From the NCBI GenBank assembly GCA_028274825.1, contig JAQCMZ010000334.1:1-6636 (forward strand): DNA of 6,636 nucleotides, read 5' to 3'. Below are positions 1 through 6,302 of the stretch, in pieces. Position numbers and translations under genes: made by a program. The notes beneath the pieces are model-generated. The model worked only from the letters and a program-made list of their open reading frames with translations, was not told the origin of the DNA and did not search any database. This DNA comes from Haloferacaceae archaeon. Lineage in GTDB: Archaea; Halobacteriota; Halobacteria; Halobacteriales; Haloferacaceae. Numbering within the stretch: the first letter of the stretch is position 1; the number at the start of each line of letters is the position of its first letter.

Positions 1-143
1 CCGTCTTCATTCCACCGGCCTTGCGTGTCGTATCTGGCGACGTTCCACAGTTTCGACGCGGAGAACCCGCACTGGTCGAGGTCGTCACTCACCTGTTGGT
101 GGTTGACGATTTTCGCTCGATAGGTACGGGTTGTCTCCATCAT
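1..143 (-). CDS. tnpB: IS1341-type TnpB, N-terminal part, runs off the left edge
   Basis: This is the start of a TnpB protein, the RNA-guided nuclease carried by IS200/IS605-superfamily elements. Only 47 codons are inside the window; the RuvC and zinc-ribbon parts lie outside. Translation from the minus-strand ATG at 143 begins MMETTRTYRAKIVNHQQ and contains SASKLWNVARY. The same SASKLWNVA block occurs in the broken tnpB at the right of the window (SASKLWNVANY), so both belong to one subfamily. Two adjacent ATG codons (143 and 140) are possible starts; I recall METTRT as the usual start in haloarchaeal relatives. No stop or frameshift appears in the visible part, so it may be intact, but this cannot be judged. 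A 14-base palindrome and a strong hairpin lie upstream and probably belong to the element's left end. TnpB identity rests on recalled family similarity plus the internal match. Confidence 0.8.
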   Translation of the reverse strand, partial: MMETTRTYRAKIVNHQQVSDDLDQCGFSASKLWNVARYDTQGRWNED

Positions 144-154
144 CGGACTGTGTT

Positions 155-168
155 CATAACCAGTTATG
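155..168. repeat. 14-bp palindrome just upstream of the left tnpB
   Basis: CATAAC and GTTATG are perfect reverse complements separated by CA. On the minus strand the palindrome sits 12 bases before the first ATG of the left tnpB. It could be a subterminal structure of the element's left end, an operator, or part of the tnpB promoter (CATAAC is weakly TATA-like at about -25). The palindrome is seen directly; its function is inferred. Confidence 0.4.
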
Positions 169-255
169 AGAGATTGTTCGATGAAAGTAGCGACTGGGCG
201 TGGAATATCCAACAGTGCCATCGAGCGTGATTAGTGGAGGAGTTGTCGGCTGTAT

Positions 256-275
256 CCCCGCCCTGAAGGGCGGGG
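256..275 (-). repeat. GC-rich hairpin, probable end of an IS1341-type element
   Basis: An eight-base-pair perfect stem (CCCCGCCC with GGGCGGGG) closes a tetraloop reading TGAA on plus and TTCA on minus. The hairpin at 4901-4920, at the right end of the other tnpB element, has the same design: eight pairs and the same tetraloop. This one lies about 113 bases upstream of the left tnpB start, which fits a left-end hairpin of that element. It could instead be the right-end hairpin of a lost neighbour. On the plus strand it is followed by TTTT, so it could also act as a terminator for rightward transcripts, though no rightward gene is seen. Confidence 0.55.
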
Positions 276-388
276 TTTTAGACTTGAATCTTCCATAACA
301 TACACACTGATACGGACTTCACACGACCCGGTAAGAGGTGCCGAACCAACGGTAGAGAGGTTACGGACCGGTTAGCTCGCGCCGGGCG

Positions 389-608
389 AGTCACCAGTGA
401 CTGACCCTCGAGTCTGGACTGTCGACACACATGCTGGCTGTCGACAGACTGGCATCAAAGTTGCCAGGATCACAGATGATCAAATTGCCACTGCCGACCT
501 CCTCGGCACACACGTTGAGCGGTAGACGAGAACGCGTCTTCCTCAACGGTATGCAACTCCCACTCTCAACGAGCAAGCGTCACCGTGCGAAGGTGAGTAG
601 ATCGGTGA
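389..608. other. Gene-free stretch packed with short inverted repeats
   Basis: This region lies between the left element and the 3' end of pdaD, and I find no convincing protein in any frame. It holds a run of separate inverted repeats: 389-402 (AGTCAC/GTGACT), 438-447 (CTGTCGACAG, with another CTGTCGACA at 419-427), 449-467 (CTGGCA/TGCCAG), 468-481 (GATCA/TGATC), 493-507 (GCCGA/TCGGC) and 513-548. The last is a two-part stem: CGTTGAG with CTCAACG outside, AGACG with CGTCT inside. TCACC at 580-584 can pair with GGTGA at 592-596 or, one pair longer as TCACCG, with CGGTGA at 603-608. It might be a structured non-coding RNA, a folded pdaD 3' untranslated region, or element debris. No known RNA family was recognised. 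Confidence 0.4.
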
Positions 609-615
609 TGTCTGA

Positions 616-1095
616 TTATTTCTGTATCGACCTGCTCTTGCCGTAGACCCCTGCCGTGAGCGCGACTGTGTACTGGTCGGGACAAGGGTTGGCTTCGACA
701 ATCTTAGATCCTCGATTAGGAACTGACACATCACGACGGTCGACACAGTTTTGTAACCCTTGTCTCAATTCGGCGACAATAGTGTCTGGGTCGGGCCCAG
801 CAGCCTCATAGAACACACCGAACTTGGGGCCTGTTGCCCACCCGAGCCCCGCAGTGATTCGCTGCTCGTCTCCGGGGTCGGCGGTCGCTCGCGCCTGCAC
901 GATAGTCAGTTTGTTCCCCGGTGACCCGAGCGGCGGCGCGGTTTCGACTATTTTGATATCTGCGGTCGCCGGAATCATCGATGAGACCGTCACGAGATTA
1001 TAGTTGTGAATCCCGGCGTCCGCGAGCGCATCATCGTATGCAGCGGTGGCCGTCGGTCCTGTGCCGACACCTGCGACGATCCGGATTGTGTCCAT
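616..1095 (-). CDS. pdaD: Pyruvoyl-dependent arginine decarboxylase
   Basis: PdaD converts arginine to agmatine and CO2 in the cytoplasm. In archaea agmatine feeds agmatidine formation in tRNA-Ile2 (by TiaS) and, in some lineages, polyamine synthesis. The 159-residue protein matches the family's usual length. The proenzyme is expected to self-cleave between Ser38 and Ser39 in the NLVTVSSMIP motif, giving a short beta chain and an alpha chain whose Ser39 becomes the pyruvoyl cofactor. Further family features are the N-terminal GVGTGPT, the block AGLGWATG at 82-89, and Glu97 in FGVFYE, at the position of the catalytic glutamate known in the Methanocaldococcus enzyme. The start codon is supported by a TTAGCA box at -29 and there is no Shine-Dalgarno sequence, so the mRNA is probably leaderless. 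The gene stands alone, 260 bases downstream of panB, with its own promoter. No clear poly-T terminator follows the stop; folded sequence does. Confidence 0.93.
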   Translation of the reverse strand: MDTIRIVAGVGTGPTATAAYDDALADAGIHNYNLVTVSSMIPATADIKIVETAPPLGSPGNKLTIVQARATADPGDEQRITAGLGWATGPKFGVFYEAAGPDPDTIVAELRQGLQNCVDRRDVSVPNRGSKIVEANPCPDQYTVALTAGVYGKSRSIQK

Positions 1096-1118
1096 TGGTA
1101 TATCTGGGAGTGTCTGCC

Positions 1119-1124
1119 TGCTAA
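1119..1124 (-). promoter_or_regulatory. Putative TATA-like box of pdaD
   Basis: TTAGCA on the minus strand lies 29 to 24 bases before the pdaD ATG, the spacing expected if transcription starts at or next to the start codon. Boxes of the same kind stand at the same distance before panB and pepF. Confidence 0.5.
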
Positions 1125-1125
1125 T

Positions 1126-1138
1126 GGGTTACGAACCC
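1126..1138. promoter_or_regulatory. Palindrome abutting the pdaD promoter
   Basis: GGGTT and AACCC form a perfect inverted repeat around ACG. It begins two bases upstream of the TTAGCA box, over the region where archaeal TFB contacts the BRE. This would suit a repressor or activator site for pdaD. The repeat is seen; the role is inferred, and a five-base arm could be chance. Confidence 0.3.
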
Positions 1139-1323
1139 TCGATATTCGCCGGTCGACTGCACTTTCTCGTCGCGTCTCTCCACTGACACCTCAGGATCAC
1201 TGGCTTCTCTCTGGCCGAAAGTCCATTAGAACGGGGCCTTTCCCGTCTCAGCGTATCTTTCTCCCTGCTACCACTGTCGAAGTCGACTCAATCTTCCGAC
1301 AGACAGTGTCAAAGAGGGCTGGC

Positions 1324-1344
1324 AAAAATCAACCCGAACAAAAA
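1324..1344 (-). terminator. T-rich termination tracts after panB
   Basis: On the minus strand two runs of five T (1344-1340 and 1328-1324) start 11 bases after the panB stop. Archaeal RNA polymerase commonly terminates at short oligo-T tracts without a hairpin. Their placement separates panB from pdaD. Confidence 0.55.
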
Positions 1345-1355
1345 CCCTCTGATGA

Positions 1356-2582
1356 TCAGTACTGATAGTCAATGACAGCGTCGAGATCGTCGTCGGTTTC
1401 TTCGATTTTGTCGCTAGCGTCATTGAAATCCACCAACTCGATGGCAGATCGACCGTCTCGGATCGCGAACATCCCCGCCTCGGTGGCGAGCGATGCGATA
1501 TCCGCGCCTGAGTAGTCGTCACCGAGACCTTGGGCGACCTCTCTGAGATCGACATCTGCAGAGATATTCATATCACGGGTGTGAATCTTGAGGATCTGTT
1601 CGCGGCCGTCGATATTTGGCTTTGGTACTTCGATAAGACGGTCGAACCGACCGGGCCGGAGAATTGCCTCATCGAGCATGTCGAACCGGTTGGTGGCGGC
1701 CATAATCCGGACCTCGCCCCGGTCGTCAAAGCCGTCCATCTCTGAGAGCAGCTGCATCATCGTCCGCTGGACCTCCGCGTCGCCGGAGGTTTTCGAGTCG
1801 GTCCGTTTCGTAGCGACAGCATCGATCTCGTCGATGAAGATAACTGCCGGCTCCCTCTCGTCGGCGAGTTCGAACAGGTCACGAACGAGACGAGCACCTT
1901 CGCCGATGAATTTCCGCACCAGCTCCGAGCCGGCCATCTTAATAAAGGTGGCGTCGGTCTGGTTAGCGACAGCTCTCGCGAGCATCGTCTTTCCCGTTCC
2001 TGGCGGGCCGTGCAAGAGGACACCGCTCGGCGGGTCAACACCGACTTCCTGAAACATCTCTGGGTCTTTCAGTGGATCTTCGACGGCCTCTCGGACCTCT
2101 CGGATCTGGTCGCCTATTCCACCGATATCATCGTACCTGACGTCCGGCGAGGCGGTGATTTCCATGGCCTGGGCTCGTGCATCAGTTTCGTCGTCGAGGA
2201 GCGCCTGAACGGCGAACGAGTCATTGATTGCGACTCGGTCACCCGGTTCTAGCTTTTTCTCGACGCGACTTGACGGCTCGGTCAGCACCTCCTGATTGTT
2301 GCCGTGCTGTTTGATAACAACCCCGTCGTTTGTCATCTCCTCGACTGACGCGACATACAGTGAAGATGTCTTGAGGACTTCGTTTTCCCGCTTGAGTTGA
2401 TCGACATCGGACCGGAGTTCTGCTCGTCTCGACTGTGCTTGGTCGATCCGGTTTTCGAGTTCATCATTAACCTGCAGGATGCGATCGTAATGCTGCCGGA
2501 TGGCCTCGAGTCGCTCGGTCTCGCTCATATCAGGGTCGAGATCGAGACGTGGCCGGTCCGGGAGCGAAGGACTCCGTGACAT
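1356..2582 (-). CDS. panB: Proteasome-activating nucleotidase, PanB type
   Basis: PAN is the archaeal hexameric AAA+ ATPase that unfolds proteins and threads them into the 20S proteasome in the cytoplasm; it is homologous to eukaryotic Rpt1-6. The 408-residue protein shows an N-terminal coiled coil (about 20-71), an OB-fold region with GVVIKQHGNNQEVL, Walker A GPPGTGKT (192-199), the aromatic pore loop around KFIGEG (Phe225), Walker B VIFIDEID (247-254), sensor-1 Asn298 in AATN, and arginine fingers in RPGRFDR (309, 312). The N terminus MSRSPSLPDRPRLDLDP is that of the second haloarchaeal PAN (PanB), not PanA. I chose the ATG at 2582 because of this N terminus and a TTTAGG box 31 bases upstream; an in-frame ATG at 2645 would add 21 residues of promoter sequence. 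The C terminus is DYQY, so Tyr is not penultimate as in a classical HbYX docking motif. pepF lies upstream, but the 419-base gap argues against one operon. Confidence 0.95.
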   Translation of the reverse strand: MSRSPSLPDRPRLDLDPDMSETERLEAIRQHYDRILQVNDELENRIDQAQSRRAELRSDVDQLKRENEVLKTSSLYVASVEEMTNDGVVIKQHGNNQEVLTEPSSRVEKKLEPGDRVAINDSFAVQALLDDETDARAQAMEITASPDVRYDDIGGIGDQIREVREAVEDPLKDPEMFQEVGVDPPSGVLLHGPPGTGKTMLARAVANQTDATFIKMAGSELVRKFIGEGARLVRDLFELADEREPAVIFIDEIDAVATKRTDSKTSGDAEVQRTMMQLLSEMDGFDDRGEVRIMAATNRFDMLDEAILRPGRFDRLIEVPKPNIDGREQILKIHTRDMNISADVDLREVAQGLGDDYSGADIASLATEAGMFAIRDGRSAIELVDFNDASDKIEETDDDLDAVIDYQY

Positions 2583-2607
2583 TACTTGTCCACACATAAC
2601 GGGCGAG

Positions 2608-2613
2608 CCTAAA
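2608..2613 (-). promoter_or_regulatory. Putative TATA-like box of panB
   Basis: TTTAGG on the minus strand spans -31 to -26 from the ATG at 2582. It fits a leaderless archaeal promoter and decides against the in-frame ATG at 2645, which lies upstream of the box. Confidence 0.5.
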
Positions 2614-3001
2614 TGTGCCTTTGGGTCTCGACACATTGCGTGCAATATCTCTGGTAGGCCAATGAGTTGAGCGACCGAATTCCTCCGGAGTCGCTCCCGA
2701 GATACTCAACACATTGATCGTCCAGCTACCGGGAATCGGTCCGTCAGAGTCTGTCTAATCTCGCAAATGGATAGTTCGGATTCTGCTCAAGCACGACACG
2801 GCGGCTGTGTCGCCTCACGTTCGCTTCATCCCACTTCTGCAGTCCGTCAGGTGACGCTCACAGACAGAGATAGCAGAGATTGGTTCCTCACGGACGCCAA
2901 CCTACTCGGAAATCCAGAGTCTTCACAGCGTCCCGTGTTCGCTAAAGAGGTGGGCTTTCGCCTCGATTCGTGTAATCATCATTCCCAGAATCGTGGCTGG
3001 T
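2614..3001. other. Gap between pepF and panB, no gene recognised
   Basis: About 390 bases without a recognisable protein or RNA gene. Two inverted repeats stand out: 2794-2812, where CGACAC pairs with GTGTCG and two further inner pairs (one G-T) are possible, and 2845-2856, CGTCA-GG-TGACG, a near-perfect 12-base palindrome. On the minus strand a GGC-GAAA-GCC hairpin lies near 2954-2963, about 40 bases after the pepF stop, but no T tract follows closely. An open frame on the plus strand crosses the gap and runs into pepF; its product resembles nothing I know. Confidence 0.4.
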
Positions 3002-4798
3002 TCAAAGATCGAGGAGTGGCTCGATTCGGTCGAGATACTCGCGGTAGATGCCGATCGCGGATTCGACAGGATCAGAGCGACTCATATTGATGCCTGCTCG
3101 TTCGACCACTGGAAGTGGATAATCTGCTCCGCCGGTCTTCAGCATCTCGCGGTAATCAGCGGCTGCAGGGTCGCCTTCCTCTCGAATCCGCTCGACAATC
3201 GCGGCAGCAGCCGAAATCCCCGTCGCGTACTGGTAGACGTAGAAATTGTAATAGAAGTGCGGGATCCGCTCCCACTCTCGCGTAATTCCTTCGTCCATCT
3301 CTGCAGGCTCGTAAAATGCCGCGTTCAATTCGCCGTACATCTGGTCGAGGACATCGGGTGTGAGTGACTCGCCATCCTCGATACGGGTGTGGATCCGATG
3401 TTCGAAGTCGGCGAACATGGTCTGGCGAAACAGCGTCGATCGAAACCGCTCGAGATACTCGTCGAGTAAGTGAACCCGAAGTTCGTCGTCTTCGAGCGTC
3501 TCGAGAAGGTGGTGGGTAAGTAGTGTTTCGTTGACGGTTGAGGCAATCTCCGCGACGAATATCTCGTAGTCGGCGTCATGCCACGGTTGAGTGTCGCCGG
3601 CCAGCTCCGAGTGCATCGAGTGGCCCAACTCGTGTGCGAGCGTAAACATCGACGAGACATCGCTCTGATAATTCATCATGATGAATGGTTGAGTGTCGTA
3701 CGTCCCCGAGGAAAACGCGCCGGCTCGTTTCCCCTGATTCTCGTAGACATCGACCCACCGGGAGTCGAGCCCCTCTGCTACCCGATTTTGATACGACTCT
3801 CCCAGCGGCGCGACCGCCTCGACAATCCACTCACGGGCCTGTTCGTACGGGATTTCTGGTCCTTCGTCGCCGGTCAGCGACATGTACAGATCCCACGGTC
3901 GCAGCGTCTCGATATCAAGTGCCTGCCGTTTCAATTCTGCGTGTCGGTGAAGTGCGTCGATTTCTCCACGTACTGTCTCGACGAGTGTGTCGTACACTGC
4001 CGGTGGGACGTTGGGGCCGTCCAGAGCAGCCGCCCGTGCCGTGTCGTAGCCGCGCATCTCAGCCGAGATCACGTGTTTACGAACCGCTTTTTCCAACGAT
4101 GTCCCGACTGTGTTCCGGACCTCTCCCCACTCGTTGTAAAACGTCTCATACACATCCTGGCGAAACGCCCGGTTGGGCCGCTTCTGGAGAGTGGTGAAAT
4201 TAGCCTGTGAGATTTCGACAGTGTTGCCGTCGGGATCCTCGATAGTGCCGAAACTCATGTCGGCGTTCGTCAGCATTGAGTAGATCTCACTCGGTGCCCC
4301 GGTGACTTCCGAGAGTTCTGCGATGACCTCCTCGACTTCTGCTGAGCGCGTGTGTTCTTTGGCACGGAGCACGTCGTCGAAATAGTGGTCATACTCTGCG
4401 AGGCCCTCGACTTCGTCAATCCACGTGTCAATTGTCTCGCGGTCAAGTTCCTGCAGTTCCGGGTCGATGAACGAGGCAGCACTAGAGGCGTCAGCCCGCA
4501 GCGAACTAGCTTTCGCTGACATCGCTTGGTACTCACCGCTCCGGGTGTCCTCGGAGCTTCGCAGTTGTGCGTAGACGGCTACACGGGACACCTCGCGGGC
4601 GATTTCCTCGCGTTTCTCCAGCAATTCGAGCAGTGTCCCCGGGCTATCGGTAACGGTGCCCTCGTACTCGCTGATCTCGGCGACACAGCCGCCGATCTCG
4701 TCGTATGCTTCCTGCCATTCGCTATCGCTTTCGAAAATACTCTCCAGAGCCCACTTGAATTCGTCATCGATCTCTTCCCGTTTAGGGACCGTGCTCAT
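3002..4798 (-). CDS. pepF: Oligoendopeptidase F, M3 family zinc metallopeptidase
   Basis: PepF is a cytoplasmic zinc peptidase that cuts short peptides (roughly 7 to 17 residues in studied bacterial members), so it would act on proteasome products or imported peptides. The 598-residue product is full length for the family. The zinc site HELGH lies at 389-393, within TLAHELGHSMHSELA, with His389 and His393 as ligands and Glu390 as catalytic base. Glu417 in VAEIASTVNE is the likely third ligand. Other features I recall from PepF are the N-terminal helical part, SSGTYDTQPFIMMNY at 363-377 just before the active site, and HFYYNFYVYQYATGISAA near the C terminus. No signal peptide or membrane segment is visible. 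The ATG at 4798 is supported by a TTAGGC box at -29. Composition is acidic, as expected for a halophile. It lies upstream of panB on the same strand, and tnpB debris ends just over 90 bases upstream of its start. Confidence 0.95.
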   Translation of the reverse strand: MSTVPKREEIDDEFKWALESIFESDSEWQEAYDEIGGCVAEISEYEGTVTDSPGTLLELLEKREEIAREVSRVAVYAQLRSSEDTRSGEYQAMSAKASSLRADASSAASFIDPELQELDRETIDTWIDEVEGLAEYDHYFDDVLRAKEHTRSAEVEEVIAELSEVTGAPSEIYSMLTNADMSFGTIEDPDGNTVEISQANFTTLQKRPNRAFRQDVYETFYNEWGEVRNTVGTSLEKAVRKHVISAEMRGYDTARAAALDGPNVPPAVYDTLVETVRGEIDALHRHAELKRQALDIETLRPWDLYMSLTGDEGPEIPYEQAREWIVEAVAPLGESYQNRVAEGLDSRWVDVYENQGKRAGAFSSGTYDTQPFIMMNYQSDVSSMFTLAHELGHSMHSELAGDTQPWHDADYEIFVAEIASTVNETLLTHHLLETLEDDELRVHLLDEYLERFRSTLFRQTMFADFEHRIHTRIEDGESLTPDVLDQMYGELNAAFYEPAEMDEGITREWERIPHFYYNFYVYQYATGISAAAAIVERIREEGDPAAADYREMLKTGGADYPLPVVERAGINMSRSDPVESAIGIYREYLDRIEPLLDL

Positions 4799-4821
4799 AT
4801 ACGTAATTAGGGCCGTTCAAC

Positions 4822-4827
4822 GCCTAA
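4822..4827 (-). promoter_or_regulatory. Putative TATA-like box of pepF
   Basis: TTAGGC on the minus strand lies 29 to 24 bases before the pepF ATG. It shares TTAGG with the panB box and has leaderless spacing. It stands about 74 bases beyond the right-end hairpin of the tnpB element, so the insertion did not remove the promoter core. Confidence 0.5.
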
Positions 4828-4892
4828 GTCTTGTCCAGTCAACATCTCGACTTCGGCAGTCACCGCCACCCCTCACACCGGATAGCGTGATT

Positions 4893-5078
4893 GAAATCCT
4901 CCTCCGCCTGAAGACGAAGGAATCCCGACCGCGGTTGGGGGATTATGGGTTGCAGCCCACCACCTCTGTCCGCGGTTGGAATCCGCGGGAGAGGTCATGA
5001 AGGGAGACTTGTGGCTGTGCCAACCAGCCGTTACTCCTCTCTTCACCCAAACTGAATGCAGACTCGGAGTGACTTTCT
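4893..5078 (-). ncRNA. Candidate omega RNA at the tnpB 3' end
   Basis: TnpB works with an omega RNA made from the 3' end of tnpB and the element's right end, whose flank supplies the guide. Here the tail of the gene and about 50 bases beyond its stop hold several hairpins: CCGCGG pairs at 4970-4975 and 4983-4988, TGGG/CCCA at 4946-4959, CCCGACC/GGTTGGG near 4924-4939, and the 8-bp right-end hairpin at 4901-4920. Sequence blocks from this stretch recur in the same order at 6300-6530, beside the decayed second tnpB tail, which suggests that the RNA sequence was conserved. Limits are approximate. Expression is unknown, and with a broken tnpB any RNA could act only with a TnpB supplied from elsewhere. 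Confidence 0.4.
4901..4920 (-). repeat. Right-end hairpin of the tnpB element
   Basis: On the minus strand CCTTCGTC and GGCGGAGG form eight pairs, two of them G-T, around a TTCA tetraloop. It lies 22 bases beyond the tnpB stop and is followed by AGGATTTC, which I take to be close to the element boundary. This matches the subterminal right-end hairpin of IS200/IS605-superfamily elements. The exact element end is not determined. Confidence 0.55.
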
Positions 5079-6302
5079 GTTTCCGCAATACCGACACGGA
5101 TGTTTTCTGCACCATTCACATCCGCGTTACACGCCGCGTCACACGATTCACAGACGTACAAGCCACGCTCGACACGCTGACTCTGATCTTTCTCACCACA
5201 GATGCAACATATCTTACTCGTGTCTCTCTCAGAAACTCTGAAGACCGCAATCCCACTGGCCTTCGGCTTGTATTCGAGGATATTTGTGAAGCGGTCAAAC
5301 GCCCACCCGTGCAAGTCGAGGTTCCCGTGACGACCCCAGTTTTTCGACTTTCCATCTTCGCCTTCACAAACGCCTTCCAAATCACCAGCGTTTATTCGAC
5401 CCACCTCTTTCTCGATACACCGTTTGACGATGTGTTTTGCAAGAGAGTGGAAAAAGTGGGTGCGACGCTCAGACCACTTGTGATGCAGTCGCAAAGCCTC
5501 ATCTCCTGATGAATCATTGCAGTGAACAATCTTCTTAGGGGAAGTAGTAACCGTCTTGTTTGAGGCGGGTTCCAGGATAGAGTTCAGCATCCTGAGAACT
5601 GTACGGGACTGCGGCAAAATTACAGATGCCGAGGTCGATACCTGCTGTCTCGTCCCCAGGTGAATCTGGTGTCTCAATGTGCTCTGTACACACGAGATGG
5701 AGCTGCCACCGTTCTTTCTGAGAGTCGCAGACTGCTCTCACCTGATTCAAATTCTCGATAGTGGCATCAGGAACGGTCTCGTATTCAACGAGAATATATT
5801 CCCGTGCCCGAGGGTATGGTTTGTGATTACGCCCTTTTGACAGGCGTACACGGTTGTGTTCCGCGTCGTGTTTGATACCATATTGCTTCCATGTGACTGT
5901 CGAGCGTGGATGCTCTTCGTGGACGCGATTGCCGTGGTCGGTATAGTAGTTTTTCTTCCGATAGCCAGGTGGATTGTCTCTGTCGTCGTCTGAGCCATCC
6001 CACGAGCTGAAGGCTTCAGCGAGTTCCTCCAGAACCCGCTGACTGGCCTGTGAGTGGTGTCCGTCGTAGTTGTGGTGGGTTTTCAACTCTTCTTTGAGGT
6101 CGCTATGGTTAGGAATCTCACCCGTCTCGTTCCATACGTCAGGGCAGTGATAGTTGGCGACATTCCAGAGTTTGCTGGCACTCCACGCGTGCTGGTCGAG
6201 CATCTCCTCCTCTTGAGAGTGGTTGAGAATCTTTGACTTGTGGGTGCGGTGGACTTCCAGGATTCGGTATCGCCTGTATATGTACTTATACAGCTTTGAC
6301 AT
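4943..6302 (-). pseudogene. tnpB: Frameshifted IS1341-type TnpB
   Basis: This was an RNA-guided TnpB nuclease and is now split. The upstream frame carries the N-terminal part (SASKLWNVANY, SQASQRVLEELAEAF) and RuvC-I GIDLGICNFA with its Asp at codon 5634-5636, then stops at 5535 after DGYYFP. The downstream frame continues with PKKIVHCNDS, RuvC-II region GRINAGDLEGV, SERDTSKICCICG, the zinc ribbon (Cys-x2-Cys twice), RuvC-III NADVNGAENI with its Asp at 5120-5122, and ends at 4943. Removing one G from the run at 5538-5541 joins the frames as YYFPKKIVH. The start is also damaged: where the left tnpB has ATGATGGAG, this copy reads ATCCTGGAA near 6259-6267, so the only upstream ATG is at 6302, in sequence that seems to belong to the neighbouring element's right end. 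Otherwise the protein is well preserved, so the break may be recent, or a sequencing error. Confidence 0.85.

Noticed and set aside
431..646. A 71-codon plus-strand frame in the gap beside pdaD.
   Set aside because: It has no recognisable domain, overlaps the 3' end of pdaD, has no TATA-like box at the expected spacing, and coincides with the inverted-repeat cluster.
1588..2052. A 154-codon plus-strand open frame within panB.
   Set aside because: It is antisense to the conserved AAA+ domain; the serine- and arginine-rich translation is typical of a shadow frame.
2583..2645. An N-terminal extension of panB from the in-frame ATG at 2645.
   Set aside because: It would translate the TTTAGG promoter box, and MSRSPSLP at 2582 is the familiar PanB N terminus.
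3578..4210. A 210-codon open frame on the plus strand inside pepF.
   Set aside because: It lies wholly antisense to a full-length, clearly recognised PepF and its product resembles no family. Long antisense frames are common in GC-rich haloarchaeal genes.
4882..4890. AGCGTGATT next to the right end of the element also occurs near 226-234 upstream of the left tnpB, suggesting a shared target or guide.
   Set aside because: A nine-base match between two stretches of about 60 bases is only mildly unlikely by chance, and the positions relative to the element ends do not correspond.
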